Assembly (NCBI RefSeq): GCF_042743185.1
Contig: NZ_JBHYMS010000024.1
Coordinates: 31,604-95,603 of the forward strand
Direction of reading: 5' to 3'
DNA from: Inquilinus sp042743185
GTDB taxonomy: Bacteria > Pseudomonadota > Alphaproteobacteria > DSM-16000 > Inquilinaceae
DNA length: 64,000 bases
Shown here piece after piece: positions 8,837 through 17,405 of the stretch (positions within the stretch are counted from its first letter, which is position 1; each line of letters opens with the position of its first letter). The translations under genes were made by a program, and so were the position numbers. The notes beneath the pieces were generated by a model that did not search any database, was not told the DNA's origin, and saw only the letters and a list, made by a program, of their open reading frames with translations.

Positions 8837-9556
8837 CTACATCGCACCGGTCCGGTGCAGCTCCAGCGCCTGGGCGCCCTGCTGCACCGTCAGGCCCTGC
8901 TGCGACAGGATCTGGTTGAGCTGGGCCTGGTCGCCCGGGAAGCGCAGCTCCAGCACCGCCTGCCGCGCCGTCAGGCTGACCAGGGAGGACGAGACCACGC
9001 CGCCGAGGCGGGTCAGCCGGCCCTGCACGTCGTACCAGTCGGCCGGCGCCGCAATCGGCACGGTGACGGTGACCGATCCCCGCGCCGCGAAGCCCGGCTG
9101 CGGCAAGGTCCCCGGCACCGTGCCGGGGGCCGCGCCGGGGGCGGTGATCGGCGGCGCGGCACTGCCGCCGGCCAGAAGCTGCTGCACGCCGGAGCTGCGG
9201 AAGGTGTAGGCGAGATTGGCGGCATAGTGGCCGGGCGAGGCCTGTTCGGACTTCACCTGGAAGCTCTGCACCAGCCGTTCGACATCGGCGTCGGACATGC
9301 CGGAGACGCGGTTCGGATCGGCGCCGATCTGCTGCAGCAGCTGCTGCAGCGCCTTGCGCGGCCCTTGGGCGAAGGCCTTGGTGCGCGCCTCGGTCGCATT
9401 CGCCGCACTGGCCTCGACCGCGACATTGTCCACGGAGTAGCCGGAGGCATTGCCCGCGATCGGCGCCCCGCCCGGGGTCTGGGCACGCACCGGCACCAGC
9501 CCGGCACAGAGAAGCGCGGCCGCCAGAGCCAGGGTCGATCCGATGCGAAGCATCAT
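8837..9556 (-). CDS. DUF2066 domain-containing secreted protein
   Basis: 239 residues with a clear Sec signal peptide (MMLRIGSTLALAAALLCAG, cleavage near VRAQ), so it is exported to the periplasm or envelope. After it comes a region typical of DUF2066: SVDNVAVEASAANATEAR, then an ALQQLLQQIGAD helix and YAANLAYTFRSSGVQQLL. Function is unknown in the family. It starts the minus-strand run that continues into the phosphatidyltransferase, permease and hdaA, and is divergent from purM with 86 bases between them. Confidence 0.8.
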   Translation of the reverse strand: MMLRIGSTLALAAALLCAGLVPVRAQTPGGAPIAGNASGYSVDNVAVEASAANATEARTKAFAQGPRKALQQLLQQIGADPNRVSGMSDADVERLVQSFQVKSEQASPGHYAANLAYTFRSSGVQQLLAGGSAAPPITAPGAAPGTVPGTLPQPGFAARGSVTVTVPIAAPADWYDVQGRLTRLGGVVSSSLVSLTARQAVLELRFPGDQAQLNQILSQQGLTVQQGAQALELHRTGAM

Positions 9557-9642
9557 TGCAAAGCCTTCCGGTTCCGCTATGGTCCGCGCCCATCCGCACG
9601 GATAATCCGCCTTTATATAGCACCGCTCTCTGCGAGGTCATC

Positions 9643-10725
9643 ATGTGCCCGCCGATCGACCCCAAGGACAGCGCCGACGCCTACGCCCGGGCCGGCGTGA
9701 ACATCGCCGAGGGCGAGGCCTTCGTCGGCGACATCAAGCCCCTGGCGGAGAGCACCCGGCGGCGCGGCATGATGGAGGGGCTGGGCGGCTTCGGCGCGCT
9801 GTTCGACCCGAAGGCCGCCGGCTTCCGCGACCCGATCCTGGTCGCCGCCACCGACGGCGTCGGCACCAAGCTGAAGGTGGCGATCGAGACCGGCCGGCAC
9901 GACACGGTCGGCATCGACCTCGTCGCCATGTGCGTCAACGACCTGGTGGTGCAGGGCGCCGAGCCTCTGTTCTTCCTCGACTACTTCGCCTCCGGCAGGC
10001 TCGACCGCTCGGTCGGCGGCGGCGTGCTGCGCGGCATCGCCGAAGGCTGCCGCCAGGCCGGCTGCGCCCTGATCGGCGGCGAGACGGCGGAGATGCCGGG
10101 GATGTACGCCGCCGGCGACTACGACCTGGCCGGCTTCGCCGTCGGCGCGGTCGAGCGCGACCAGGCCCTGACCGGCCGCGACGTGCGCGACGGCGATCTG
10201 GTGCTGGGCCTGGCCTCGACCGGCGTCCACTCCAACGGCTATTCCCTGGTCCGCCGCACCGTCGCGGATGCCGGCCTGGCCTGGGACGAGCCGGCGCCCT
10301 TCGCCAACGACAAATCGCTCGGCGAGGCCTTCCTGGCGCCGACCCGGATCTATGTGAAGAGCAGCCTCGCGGCGATCCGCGCCGGCGGCGTCCACGCCCT
10401 GGCCCACATCACCGGCGGCGGGCTGACCGAGAACATCCCGCGGGTGCTGCCGGACGGGCTGGGCGTCGCCCTAGACGCCGGGGCCTGGCCCCTGCCCCCG
10501 GTGTTCCGCTGGCTCAAGGCCCAGGGCGGGCTGAACCCGGCCGAGCTGGCCCGCACCTACAACTGCGGCATCGGCATGGTGCTGATCGTGTCGCCGGACC
10601 GGGCGGACGCCGTGTCGGCGATCCTGGCCGGCCAGGGCGAGACCGTGCACCGGATCGGCCGGGTCGTCGCCGATGCCGGCCGATCCGTGGCGATCGCGGG
10701 CACGGAGGCGGCATGGGCCGTCTGA
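9643..10725 (+). CDS. purM: Phosphoribosylformylglycinamidine cyclo-ligase (AIR synthetase)
   Basis: 360-aa enzyme of step 5 of purine synthesis, converting FGAM + ATP to AIR. The start at ATG 9643 gives the family N-terminus DAYARAGVNIAEGEAFV. Later motifs are ATDGVGTKLKVA, CVNDLVVQGAEPLFFLDY, IGGETAEMPGMY and HITGGGLTENIPRVLP. A TTATATAG element at 9613-9620, 23 bases before the ATG, is probably the -10 region; purF has the same octamer upstream. It overlaps purN by 13 bp, so the two are translated together. Confidence 0.96.
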   Translation: MCPPIDPKDSADAYARAGVNIAEGEAFVGDIKPLAESTRRRGMMEGLGGFGALFDPKAAGFRDPILVAATDGVGTKLKVAIETGRHDTVGIDLVAMCVNDLVVQGAEPLFFLDYFASGRLDRSVGGGVLRGIAEGCRQAGCALIGGETAEMPGMYAAGDYDLAGFAVGAVERDQALTGRDVRDGDLVLGLASTGVHSNGYSLVRRTVADAGLAWDEPAPFANDKSLGEAFLAPTRIYVKSSLAAIRAGGVHALAHITGGGLTENIPRVLPDGLGVALDAGAWPLPPVFRWLKAQGGLNPAELARTYNCGIGMVLIVSPDRADAVSAILAGQGETVHRIGRVVADAGRSVAIAGTEAAWAV

Positions 10726-11360
10726 AAGTCGGGGTGCTCATCTCCGGCCGGGGCAGCAACATGGCGGCCCTGGCCGAAGCCTGCGCCGCGCCGGACTTCC
10801 CGGCCGAGATCGCCCTGGTGCTGTCCGACATCCCCGGCGCCGGCGGCCTGGCCGTCGCGGCGGGCCGAGGCATCGCCACCGCCACGGTCGACCGCAAGGC
10901 CTATTCGTCCAAGGCCGCCTTTGAGGCGGCGATGGACGAGGCGCTGCGCGCCGCCGGGGTCGAACTGGTCTGCCTCGCCGGCTTCATGCGAGTGCTGAGC
11001 GCCGATTTCGTCGGCCGCTGGCACGACCGAATCCTCAACATCCATCCGTCGCTGCTGCCGGCCTTCCCCGGCTTGCACACCCATGAGCGGGCGCTGGCCG
11101 CCGGCGTCAGGCTCGCCGGCTGCACCGTGCACATCGTGCGCCAGGCGGTCGATGACGGGCCGATCCTGGTCCAGGCGGCGGTGCCGGTGCTCGACGGCGA
11201 CGATGCCGCCAGCCTCGCCGCGCGCATCCTGGTGGAGGAGCATCGCTGCTACCCGCTGGCGCTCCGCTGGATCGCCGAGGGGCGGGTCCGGATCGAGGAC
11301 GGGCGGGTCCGGATCACCGGTGCGGACGCCGCCGCAGGCGCGATCCACAACCCCTTGTGA
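10713..11360 (+). CDS. purN: Phosphoribosylglycinamide formyltransferase
   Basis: 215-aa folate-dependent GAR transformylase, step 3 of purine synthesis. It starts at ATG 10713 inside the end of purM. Motifs are the phosphate-binding VLISGRGSNMAAL, LVCLAGFMRVLS, and the catalytic Asn/His/Asp set in ILNIHPSLLPAFPG..H..A..AG and GCTVHIVRQAVDDGPIL. The length fits PurN. Its TGA stop lies inside the left half of the TGTGA-type dyad that follows. Confidence 0.95.
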   Translation: MGRLKVGVLISGRGSNMAALAEACAAPDFPAEIALVLSDIPGAGGLAVAAGRGIATATVDRKAYSSKAAFEAAMDEALRAAGVELVCLAGFMRVLSADFVGRWHDRILNIHPSLLPAFPGLHTHERALAAGVRLAGCTVHIVRQAVDDGPILVQAAVPVLDGDDAASLAARILVEEHRCYPLALRWIAEGRVRIEDGRVRITGADAAAGAIHNPL

Positions 11361-11372
11361 TAATTGTCACAA
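11355..11372. promoter_or_regulatory. Perfect TGTGA-N6-TCACA dyad (CRP/FNR-superfamily-type site)
   Basis: TTGTGATAATTGTCACAA has perfect 6-bp arms and a 6-base spacer, matching the core consensus of CRP-type operators. It overlaps the purN stop codon and lies 113 bases upstream of the aa3-oxidase subunit IV ATG. No U-tract follows, so it is a poor terminator. Use as an operator is inferred. Confidence 0.5.
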
Positions 11373-11425
11373 AGCCCAATAGACGCTGCGACAATTAAAC
11401 CCTATTTCACTGGACAAGGCCGGGG

Positions 11426-11444
11426 GGCACCCGTAAATGGTGCC
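11426..11444 (+). promoter_or_regulatory. Leader hairpin GGCACC-N7-GGTGCC before oxidase subunit IV gene
   Basis: GGCACCCGTAAATGGTGCC forms a 6-bp stem with a 7-base loop, 40 bases before the ATG at 11485. The same arms, spacer length and first loop bases occur at 51953-51971 before livG, and both are followed by a related CGA..CGC..AAACA string. It may be a structured 5' leader or protein-binding site. Confidence 0.4.
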
Positions 11445-11484
11445 TCGATCGCAAACATACGAAAGCGTGACGAGGATGGGCGCG

Positions 11485-11628
11485 ATGGCCAGCGAAGGCA
11501 CGAATCAGGTTCCGGAAGAACTGCTGGCTTCGCGCAAGCAGATGTATGCCAGCTTCGTGCGCTTCAGCACCTGGGGCATCGTGGCCGTCGCCATCCTGCT
11601 GATCGGCATGGCGCTGTTCCTGCTCTGA
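11485..11628 (+). CDS. aa3-type cytochrome c oxidase subunit IV (small membrane subunit)
   Basis: 47-residue protein: a short charged N-terminus (EELLASRKQMYASFVRFSTWG) followed by one membrane helix, VAVAILLIGMALFLL. This is the layout of the bacterial aa3 oxidase subunit IV (single transmembrane helix wrapping subunits I/III). The start was placed at the third of three in-frame ATGs because GAGGA lies 8 bases upstream of it; alternative starts at 11437 or 11476 would add non-conserved residues. Main oxidase subunits are not in this window, so it is encoded apart from them. A strong bidirectional terminator follows. Confidence 0.78.
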   Translation: MASEGTNQVPEELLASRKQMYASFVRFSTWGIVAVAILLIGMALFLL

Positions 11629-11645
11629 TTTTTGCCATCGGCGCG

Positions 11646-11679
11646 AAAAAGGCCGGCCCCACGGGGACCGGCCTTTTTT
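11646..11679. terminator. Bidirectional rho-independent terminator between oxidase subunit IV and ndk
   Basis: A run of A (11646-11650) is followed by GGCCGGCCCC, a short ACG loop, GGGACCGGCC and six T's. The stem has one mismatch. Flanking A and T tracts allow it to stop transcription from both convergent genes. Confidence 0.85.
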
Positions 11680-11741
11680 GTTGCCCGATGGCAGCGTCCG
11701 GCCCTCCCCGCCGCAGCGGGGAAAGCCGAAAGCGCTTCGGA

Positions 11742-12161
11742 TCAGCCGACGATCTCGGTGCCGGCGAAGAAGAAGGCGATCTCGATCGCCGCGTTCTCGG
11801 CCGAATCGGAGCCGTGCACCGAATTCGCCTCGATCGACTCCGCAAACTCCTTGCGGATGGTGCCCGGGGCGGCGTTGGCCGGGTTGGTGGCGCCCATCAC
11901 CTCGCGGTTGCGGGCCACGGCGTTGTCGCCTTCCAGCACTTGGACCACGACCGGACCCGAGATCATGAAGGCACACAGGTCGTTGAAGAACGGCCGCTCC
12001 TTGTGCACGCCGTAGAACGCCTCGGCCTGGGCGCGGCTCAGCTGGATCCGCTTCTGCGCGACGATGCGCAGGCCGGCTTCCTCGAACTTGGCGTTGATCT
12101 TGCCGGTCAGGTTGCGGCGGGTCGCGTCCGGCTTGATGATGGAGAGGGTGCGCTCGGCCAT
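11742..12161 (-). CDS. ndk: Nucleoside diphosphate kinase
   Basis: 139-aa enzyme balancing NTP/dNTP pools by transfer of the gamma phosphate through a phospho-His. The N-terminus ERTLSIIKPDATRRNLTGKI is canonical, and RNREVMGATNPANAAPGTIR and the catalytic His in NSVHGSDSAENAAIEI are all present. The length is typical. It stands alone between a bidirectional terminator and the divergent ABC-F gene, with a 118-base promoter region shared with that gene. Confidence 0.96.
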   Translation of the reverse strand: MAERTLSIIKPDATRRNLTGKINAKFEEAGLRIVAQKRIQLSRAQAEAFYGVHKERPFFNDLCAFMISGPVVVQVLEGDNAVARNREVMGATNPANAAPGTIRKEFAESIEANSVHGSDSAENAAIEIAFFFAGTEIVG

Positions 12162-12279
12162 TGGATCCTCGGTTTTGCAGGCGTTGGCGATCGGAATTGC
12201 GCGGCCTTATAGACGGGCCGCCCCGATCCGGCAACCGAAGCGCGCGAATCCCGCTCTTCCGTGCTATGACGCCGCCGCC

Positions 12280-14163
12280 ATGCTTCAGATCCAGGACATC
12301 ACCATCCGCATCGCCGGCCGCGTGCTGCTCGACTCCGCTTCGGTGTCGGTGCCGGCCGGGCACAAGGCGGGCCTCGTCGGCCACAACGGCACGGGCAAAT
12401 CGACGCTGCTGCGCGCGATCCGCAAGGAGATCGGGCTCGACGGCGGCCGGATCAGCTATCCCGGGCGCTGGCGCATGGCCAGCGTGGCCCAGGACGCGCC
12501 GGAGGGGTCGGCCAGCCTGCTCGACACCGTGCTGGCCGCCGACACCGAGCGCGCCAGCCTGCTGGACGAGGCGGAGACCGCCGAGGACCCGGACCGGATC
12601 GGCGAGATCCACACCCGCCTGGCCGATATCGACGCCCACACCGCTCCGGCCCGCGCCGCCACCATCCTGGCCGGCCTGGGGTTCGACACCGAGGCCCAGG
12701 CCCGGCCGGTCGGCGACCTGTCGGGCGGCATGCGGATGCGCGTGGCGCTGGCGGCGACGCTGTTCCTGCAGCCCGATCTTCTCCTTCTCGACGAGCCCAC
12801 CAACCACCTCGACCTCGAGGCCACGCTGTGGCTCGAGACCTGGCTGAAATCCTACCCGCACACCATCCTGATGGTCAGCCACGACCGCGACCTGCTGAAC
12901 CGCGTGGTCGACACGACGATCCATCTCGAGAACGGCAAGCTGACCGCCTACAGCGGCGGTTACGACCAGTTCGAGCAGACGCGCCGCATGCGGCTGGAGC
13001 ATCTGGCGGCGCTGCAGAAGCGGCAGATCGCCCAGCGCGCGCATATGCAGAGCTTCATCGACCGGTTCAAGGCCAAGGCCACCAAGGCCCGCCAGGCGCA
13101 GAGCCGGGTCAAGGCATTGGAGAAGATGGAGCCGATCGTGGCCCTGGTCGAAGGCCAGTCGATCAGCTTCGACTTCCCGCCGCCGGAGGAGCTGGCGCCG
13201 CCGATCCTGGTGCTGGACAAGGTGACCGTCGGCTATGACGAGCGCCCGGTCCTGAAGAGCCTCGACCTGCGGATCGACATGGACGACCGCATCGCGCTCC
13301 TCGGCGCCAACGGCAACGGCAAGTCGACGCTGGTCAAGCTGTTCGCCGGACGGCTGCAGCCGATGGCGGGGCAGCTGCGCAAGTCCAACAAGCTCAAGGT
13401 CGGCTATTTCGCCCAGCACCAGGCCGAGGAGCTGGACCTGTCGCTGAACGCCATCGCCCAGGCGCGGCGGGTGATGCCGAATTCGACCGACGAGAAGATC
13501 CGCGCCCATCTCGGCCGCTTCGGCTTCGTCCAGCGCCGGTCGGAGACCCGGATCGGCGACATGTCGGGCGGCGAGAAGGCGCGGCTGCTGCTGGCCCTGA
13601 TGGCGCGCGAGGCGCCGCAGCTGCTGCTGCTCGACGAGCCGACCAACCATCTCGACGTCGACAGCCGCCAGGCGCTGGTGCAGGCGCTGAACGAATATGA
13701 CGGCGCCGTGGTGCTGATCACCCACGACCCGCATCTGATCGAGCTGACCGCCGACCGGCTGCTCTTGGTCAAGGACGGGGCCGTGAGCCCCTTCGAGGGC
13801 GACCTCGACGACTACCGCCGCCTGTTGGCCGAGCAACGCCGGCAGGAGCGCGCCGGGCGGCAGGCGGAGAAGCAGAGCCAGGCCGACCGCAAGGAGCAGC
13901 GCCGCGCCGCCGCCGAGGCCCGAGCCCAGCTGGCGCCGCTGCGCCAGGCGATCCGCGAGATCGAGAAGCGGATCCAGGGGCTGGAGCGGGACAAGAAGGC
14001 GATCGAGGCGAAGCTGGCCGACACCGCGCTCTACAACAACCCCGCGGCAGCGACCGAGCAGCAGATCGCCCTGCACGACGTGCAGGGCAAGCTCGACGCC
14101 GCCGAAGAAGCCTGGCTGGAAGCCAATGGCAAGCTGGAGGCGGCGCAGGCCCTGGCGGGATAG
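12280..14163 (+). CDS. ABC-F family ATPase (Uup/YheS-like translation factor)
   Basis: 627-aa soluble protein with two ABC ATPase domains and no membrane part. Domain 1 has Walker A GHNGTGKSTLL, signature LSGGMRMRVALAA and LLLLDEPTNHLDLEAT. An arm/linker rich in charged residues follows (QTRRMRLEHLAALQKRQIAQ). Domain 2 has GANGNGKSTLVKLFAG, MSGGEKARLLLAL and LLLLDEPTNHLDVDSR. A long coiled-coil tail (about 530-627) ends the protein, as in Uup/YheS-type members. These proteins act on the ribosome or on nucleic acid intermediates rather than in transport. The start is ATG 12280, immediately before IQDITIRIAGRVLLD. Repeat copy A1 begins 8 bases after the stop. Confidence 0.92.
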   Translation: MLQIQDITIRIAGRVLLDSASVSVPAGHKAGLVGHNGTGKSTLLRAIRKEIGLDGGRISYPGRWRMASVAQDAPEGSASLLDTVLAADTERASLLDEAETAEDPDRIGEIHTRLADIDAHTAPARAATILAGLGFDTEAQARPVGDLSGGMRMRVALAATLFLQPDLLLLDEPTNHLDLEATLWLETWLKSYPHTILMVSHDRDLLNRVVDTTIHLENGKLTAYSGGYDQFEQTRRMRLEHLAALQKRQIAQRAHMQSFIDRFKAKATKARQAQSRVKALEKMEPIVALVEGQSISFDFPPPEELAPPILVLDKVTVGYDERPVLKSLDLRIDMDDRIALLGANGNGKSTLVKLFAGRLQPMAGQLRKSNKLKVGYFAQHQAEELDLSLNAIAQARRVMPNSTDEKIRAHLGRFGFVQRRSETRIGDMSGGEKARLLLALMAREAPQLLLLDEPTNHLDVDSRQALVQALNEYDGAVVLITHDPHLIELTADRLLLVKDGAVSPFEGDLDDYRRLLAEQRRQERAGRQAEKQSQADRKEQRRAAAEARAQLAPLRQAIREIEKRIQGLERDKKAIEAKLADTALYNNPAAATEQQIALHDVQGKLDAAEEAWLEANGKLEAAQALAG

Positions 14164-14171
14164 GCCCTTCT

Positions 14172-14251
14172 TCGTAGGTTGGGTTCGCTTTGCGAACCCA
14201 ACACGGTACGGCCGCTCGATGTTGGGTTCGCTTCGCGAACCCAACCTACGA
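14172..14251. repeat. Family A paired-hairpin palindromic repeat, copy 1
   Basis: CGTAGGTTGGGTTCGC, then GCGAACCCAAC, then about 15 unique bases, then the mirror-image unit ending GCGAACCCAACCTACG. Each half is itself a hairpin (TTGGGTTCGC/GCGAACCCAA), and the two halves are inverted relative to each other. Other copies are at 46724 and 63844. The right end supplies the TAG stop codon of the minus-strand CoxL-like gene (14246-14248). Confidence 0.9.
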
Positions 14252-16573
14252 TTGCAGCGCTTCCCACACCGTCGCCGGGGTCAGCGGCATCTGGATGAGG
14301 TCCGCGGCCGCGCCATGGCCAGCGCGGGCCAGGGCATCCGCGACGGCGTTGACCACCGCCGGGGTGGCGCCGATCGTGCCGAGCTCGCCCACGCCCTTCA
14401 CCCCCAGCGGGTTGTTCAGGCAGGGTATCGATTCGTCGAGCAGATGGACGAAGCCGCGGATCACATCCGCGCGCGGCACGCCGTAATCCATCAGCGTGGC
14501 CGTCATGACCTGCCCGGTCTCCGGGTCGTAGACCATCCGCTCGCCCAGCGCCTGGCCGATGCCCTGGACCGCGCCGCCGTCGAGTTGGCCGCGCACGATC
14601 ATCGGGTTGACCACCCGGCCGACATCGTTGGCCGAAACGTAGGAGACGATGTCGACCGTCCCGGTCTCGGGGTCCAGCTCGACCTCGCAGATATGGCAGC
14701 CATTCGGCCAGCTCGGCCCCTTCACCGTGCTGGTGGCGTCGATGAAGATGCGCCGGTCGGGCTGGCGGTCGGCCAGCTCGAACAGGCCGATGGCCCGGTC
14801 GGTGCCGGCGATCCGGAACACGCCCTCGGCATATTCGATGTCGGCGGCCGCAGCCTCCAGCGCGTCGCCGGCCAGATCCCGCCCGGTGTCCACCGCGCGC
14901 TCGGAGGCGTGGCGGATGGCCGAACCGGCGGTGAACAGCGACCGCGACCCGGCGCTGCCGAAGCCCTGGCCGCGGTCGGTGTCGCCCATGACGATGCGGA
15001 TCTTCTCGATCGGCACGCCGAACACGTCGACCACCAGCTGGGCGTAGGAGGTCGCGATCCCCTGCCCCATCGGCATGGTTGCCGCGTAGACCTCGATGCC
15101 GCCGTCGCCGGAGACCTGCACCGTCACCCGCTCCTCGAACACGTTGCCGCCCGTCCATTCCAGGAACGAGGCCAGGCCGCGGCCGCGCAGCTTGCCGCAG
15201 GCCCGGGATTCGGCCTCGCGGGCGGCGAAGCCGTCCCAGTCGGCGAGGGTCACGGCCTGGTCGATGATCGAGCCGAACCTGCCGCTGTCATAGGTCTGCC
15301 CCATCGCGTTGGTGTAGGGCATCTGCTCCGGCCGGATCAGGTTGCGGCGCCGGATCTCGACCGGATCCAGGCCGAGCTGCCGCGCCGCGGTGTCGAACAG
15401 CCGCTCGATCAGGTAGATCGCCTCCGGCCGGCCGGCCCCGCGATAGGCCGCGGTCGGGGCGGTGTTGGTGAGGATGGCGGTGAACTCGAAATCGATCGGC
15501 CGGATGTCATAGATGCTTGTCGACACCCAGGGGCCGATCATCAGCTGGATGATGATGCCGGCCGTGGTCGCATAAGCGCCGACATTGGCAGTGGTCCGGA
15601 TGCGGTAGCCCAGGGCGCGGCCGGTCTCGTCGAGGGCCAGCTCGGCATGGCTCTCGATATCGCGGCCGTGGGTCGCCGCCAGGAACTCCTCGATCCGCTC
15701 GGCGGTCCATTTCACCGGCCGCTGCAGCTTGCGCGCGGCATAGGCGACCATGATGTCCTCGGCATAGAGGCCGGTCTTCATGCCGAAGCCGCCGCCGACA
15801 TCGTCGACCACCACCCGAACCTTCTCCCGTGGGATGCCGAGCACCGCGTCGCACAGCGTGTCGCGCGCGCCGGACGGCATCTGGCTGGACAGGCGCAGCG
15901 TCAGCTTGTCGGCCTCGGCATCGTAATCGGCCTGGGAGCTGCGTGGCTCCATCGGCGTCGGCGCCAGCCGCTGGTTGACGAGGTCGAGCGAGACGACATG
16001 GGCGGCCGTCCGGAAGGCGGCGTCGGTCGCCGCCGCATCGCCGTGGCGCATCTGCGCCGCGACGTTGCCCGTCGCCGCCGGCCAGACCTGCGGCGCGTCC
16101 GGTGCCAGGGCCTGCGCCAGCCCGGTAACGGCCGGAAGGTCCTCGTACTCGACCACGATGGCGTCGAGCGCGTCCTTCAGCAAAGCGCGGCTTTCGGCCA
16201 CCAGCGCGACCACGGCCTCGCCGACGAAGCGCACCACCTCCTGCGCCAGGGCCGGCCGCAGCGGCGACGCGCCGGGCGACCCGTCCGGCCGCTTGAAGAT
16301 CGGCGCCAGCGGCAGCGGCTTCACCCCGTCTGCGGCCAGGTCGGCGCCGGTCAGCACCGCGACCACCCCCGGCATCGCCAGCGCCGCCGAGGCATCGATC
16401 GACACGATCCGCGCATGCGGATGCGGCGAGCGCAGGAAACCGAGATAGGCCTGTCCTGGCAGGGAGATATCGTCGCTGAACCGGCCGGCGCCGGCCAGGA
16501 GCCCGGCATCCTCGATCCGCCGCACCTCGCGCCCGCTGCCGAACCGTCCGACAGTCGATCCGTCCGTCATCAC
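14246..16573 (-). CDS. Xanthine dehydrogenase family, molybdopterin-binding (CoxL-like, form II) subunit
   Basis: 775-aa molybdenum hydroxylase large subunit. N-terminal aldehyde oxidase a/b hammerhead domain (GRFGSGREVRRIEDAGLLAG start; VVAVLTGADLA; GEAVVALVAES), then the Mo-binding domains with DVGGGFGMKTGLYAE, PTAAYRGAGRPEA (the AYRGAGR loop of form II rather than the AYRCSFR loop of true CO dehydrogenase), GQGFGSAGSRSLF and the active-site Glu in GVKGVGELGTIGA. The usual FAD (CoxM) and 2Fe-2S (CoxS) subunit genes are absent on both sides, so partners must be elsewhere. The substrate is unknown, possibly an aldehyde or N-heterocycle. The stop codon lies inside repeat A1. Confidence 0.88.
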   Translation of the reverse strand: MMTDGSTVGRFGSGREVRRIEDAGLLAGAGRFSDDISLPGQAYLGFLRSPHPHARIVSIDASAALAMPGVVAVLTGADLAADGVKPLPLAPIFKRPDGSPGASPLRPALAQEVVRFVGEAVVALVAESRALLKDALDAIVVEYEDLPAVTGLAQALAPDAPQVWPAATGNVAAQMRHGDAAATDAAFRTAAHVVSLDLVNQRLAPTPMEPRSSQADYDAEADKLTLRLSSQMPSGARDTLCDAVLGIPREKVRVVVDDVGGGFGMKTGLYAEDIMVAYAARKLQRPVKWTAERIEEFLAATHGRDIESHAELALDETGRALGYRIRTTANVGAYATTAGIIIQLMIGPWVSTSIYDIRPIDFEFTAILTNTAPTAAYRGAGRPEAIYLIERLFDTAARQLGLDPVEIRRRNLIRPEQMPYTNAMGQTYDSGRFGSIIDQAVTLADWDGFAAREAESRACGKLRGRGLASFLEWTGGNVFEERVTVQVSGDGGIEVYAATMPMGQGIATSYAQLVVDVFGVPIEKIRIVMGDTDRGQGFGSAGSRSLFTAGSAIRHASERAVDTGRDLAGDALEAAAADIEYAEGVFRIAGTDRAIGLFELADRQPDRRIFIDATSTVKGPSWPNGCHICEVELDPETGTVDIVSYVSANDVGRVVNPMIVRGQLDGGAVQGIGQALGERMVYDPETGQVMTATLMDYGVPRADVIRGFVHLLDESIPCLNNPLGVKGVGELGTIGATPAVVNAVADALARAGHGAAADLIQMPLTPATVWEALQS

Positions 16574-16694
16574 TCGTCACCTTGGCTGGGAAACCGCCCG
16601 GATCGCTGACCCGCGGCGGCCTTGGCTGTCAGTCTATATGGTTGCGGATTGCGCCCGCGCATCACTTGCCGGACAAATTGGCAGCGGCTGCAAC

Positions 16695-17405
16695 TCAGCC
16701 CCGCTCCGGCCAGCGGATCAGGCCGCGGGTGAAGTCGCGCCAGGCGGCGGCCGTGCTCCAGCGGTCGAACAGCAGGGCGTGCAGCCCGGCGCTGACCAGC
16801 AGGATCACCGCGGCGGCGAAGACCACGTCGCTGAAGAAATGCCCGCCCATGCCGACGCGCAGCAGGCCCAGCAGGCCGCCCAGCGCCATCGATCCCCAGA
16901 AGATCCGGCGGCGGCGCCGCGCCGGCACGACATAGGCGACGCTGTGGACGACGAAACCGACGGTCGGGTCGCCGGCGACGAAGGAGCAGTTGCGGGCACA
17001 CTGGCCGGCCGGGATCAGCGGCGGCGTGAAGACCGCGGCGCCGCCGAAGGCCTCGACCTGGCGCGGCCGGGCCCGACCCCAATGGTCCTTCAGCACGGCG
17101 TTGGCCACCAGCCCGGGCCCGATCGCCAGCGCCAGGGCCAGGAAGGCCCAGCGCCGCGCGTCGAGGCCGAGCAGCCGCCGCTGCCGCAGCCAGGTCCAGC
17201 CCGCGGCGAGCAGAAGCAGCACGGCGGCGGCGCGGACCAGGAGTTGCACCACCTCGTGGATCGCCTCCGCCGGCGGCGCCCCGTCCCAGGCGAAGCCGCT
17301 GCCGGGGGCGTAGAACCAGCCGGAGACGACGAGGTCGATCCCGGGCAGGAGGACCAGCAGGGCACAAATCGCGACCGCGAGCCACAGTGCCGTGCGCGGC
17401 GTCAC
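16695..17405 (-). CDS. PAP2-family membrane phosphatase
   Basis: 236-aa membrane protein starting at GTG 17405, overlapping the holC stop as GTGA. The three phosphatase motifs are KDHWGRARP, a CSFVAGDP motif (PSGH-like, with Ser-x-x-x-Gly) and RVGMGGHFFSDVV. About six hydrophobic helices are visible, starting with ALWLAVAICALLVLLPGIDL. Likely substrates are lipid phosphates (undecaprenyl pyrophosphate, phosphatidic acid or lipid A phosphate). The WSTAAAWRD and CARNCSF features resemble LpxE/PAP2_like proteins, but the substrate cannot be fixed. It is co-transcribed with holC and pepA. Confidence 0.85.
   Translation of the reverse strand: MTPRTALWLAVAICALLVLLPGIDLVVSGWFYAPGSGFAWDGAPPAEAIHEVVQLLVRAAAVLLLLAAGWTWLRQRRLLGLDARRWAFLALALAIGPGLVANAVLKDHWGRARPRQVEAFGGAAVFTPPLIPAGQCARNCSFVAGDPTVGFVVHSVAYVVPARRRRRIFWGSMALGGLLGLLRVGMGGHFFSDVVFAAAVILLVSAGLHALLFDRWSTAAAWRDFTRGLIRWPERG

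Noticed and set aside
11355..11372. The TTGTGA/TCACAA dyad as a purMN terminator
   Set aside because: Stem is only 6 bp, AT-rich and not followed by a T-run.
11407..14244. Very long open frame antisense to the ABC-F ATPase gene
   Set aside because: Product is low-complexity Leu/Gly/Arg/Gln without domains, typical of the mirror frame of a GC3-biased gene; the opposite strand encodes a textbook ABC-F protein.
14126..16609. 827-codon plus-strand frame opposite the CoxL-like gene
   Set aside because: Composition is His/Arg/Gly-rich shadow sequence; the minus strand carries all molybdoenzyme motifs.
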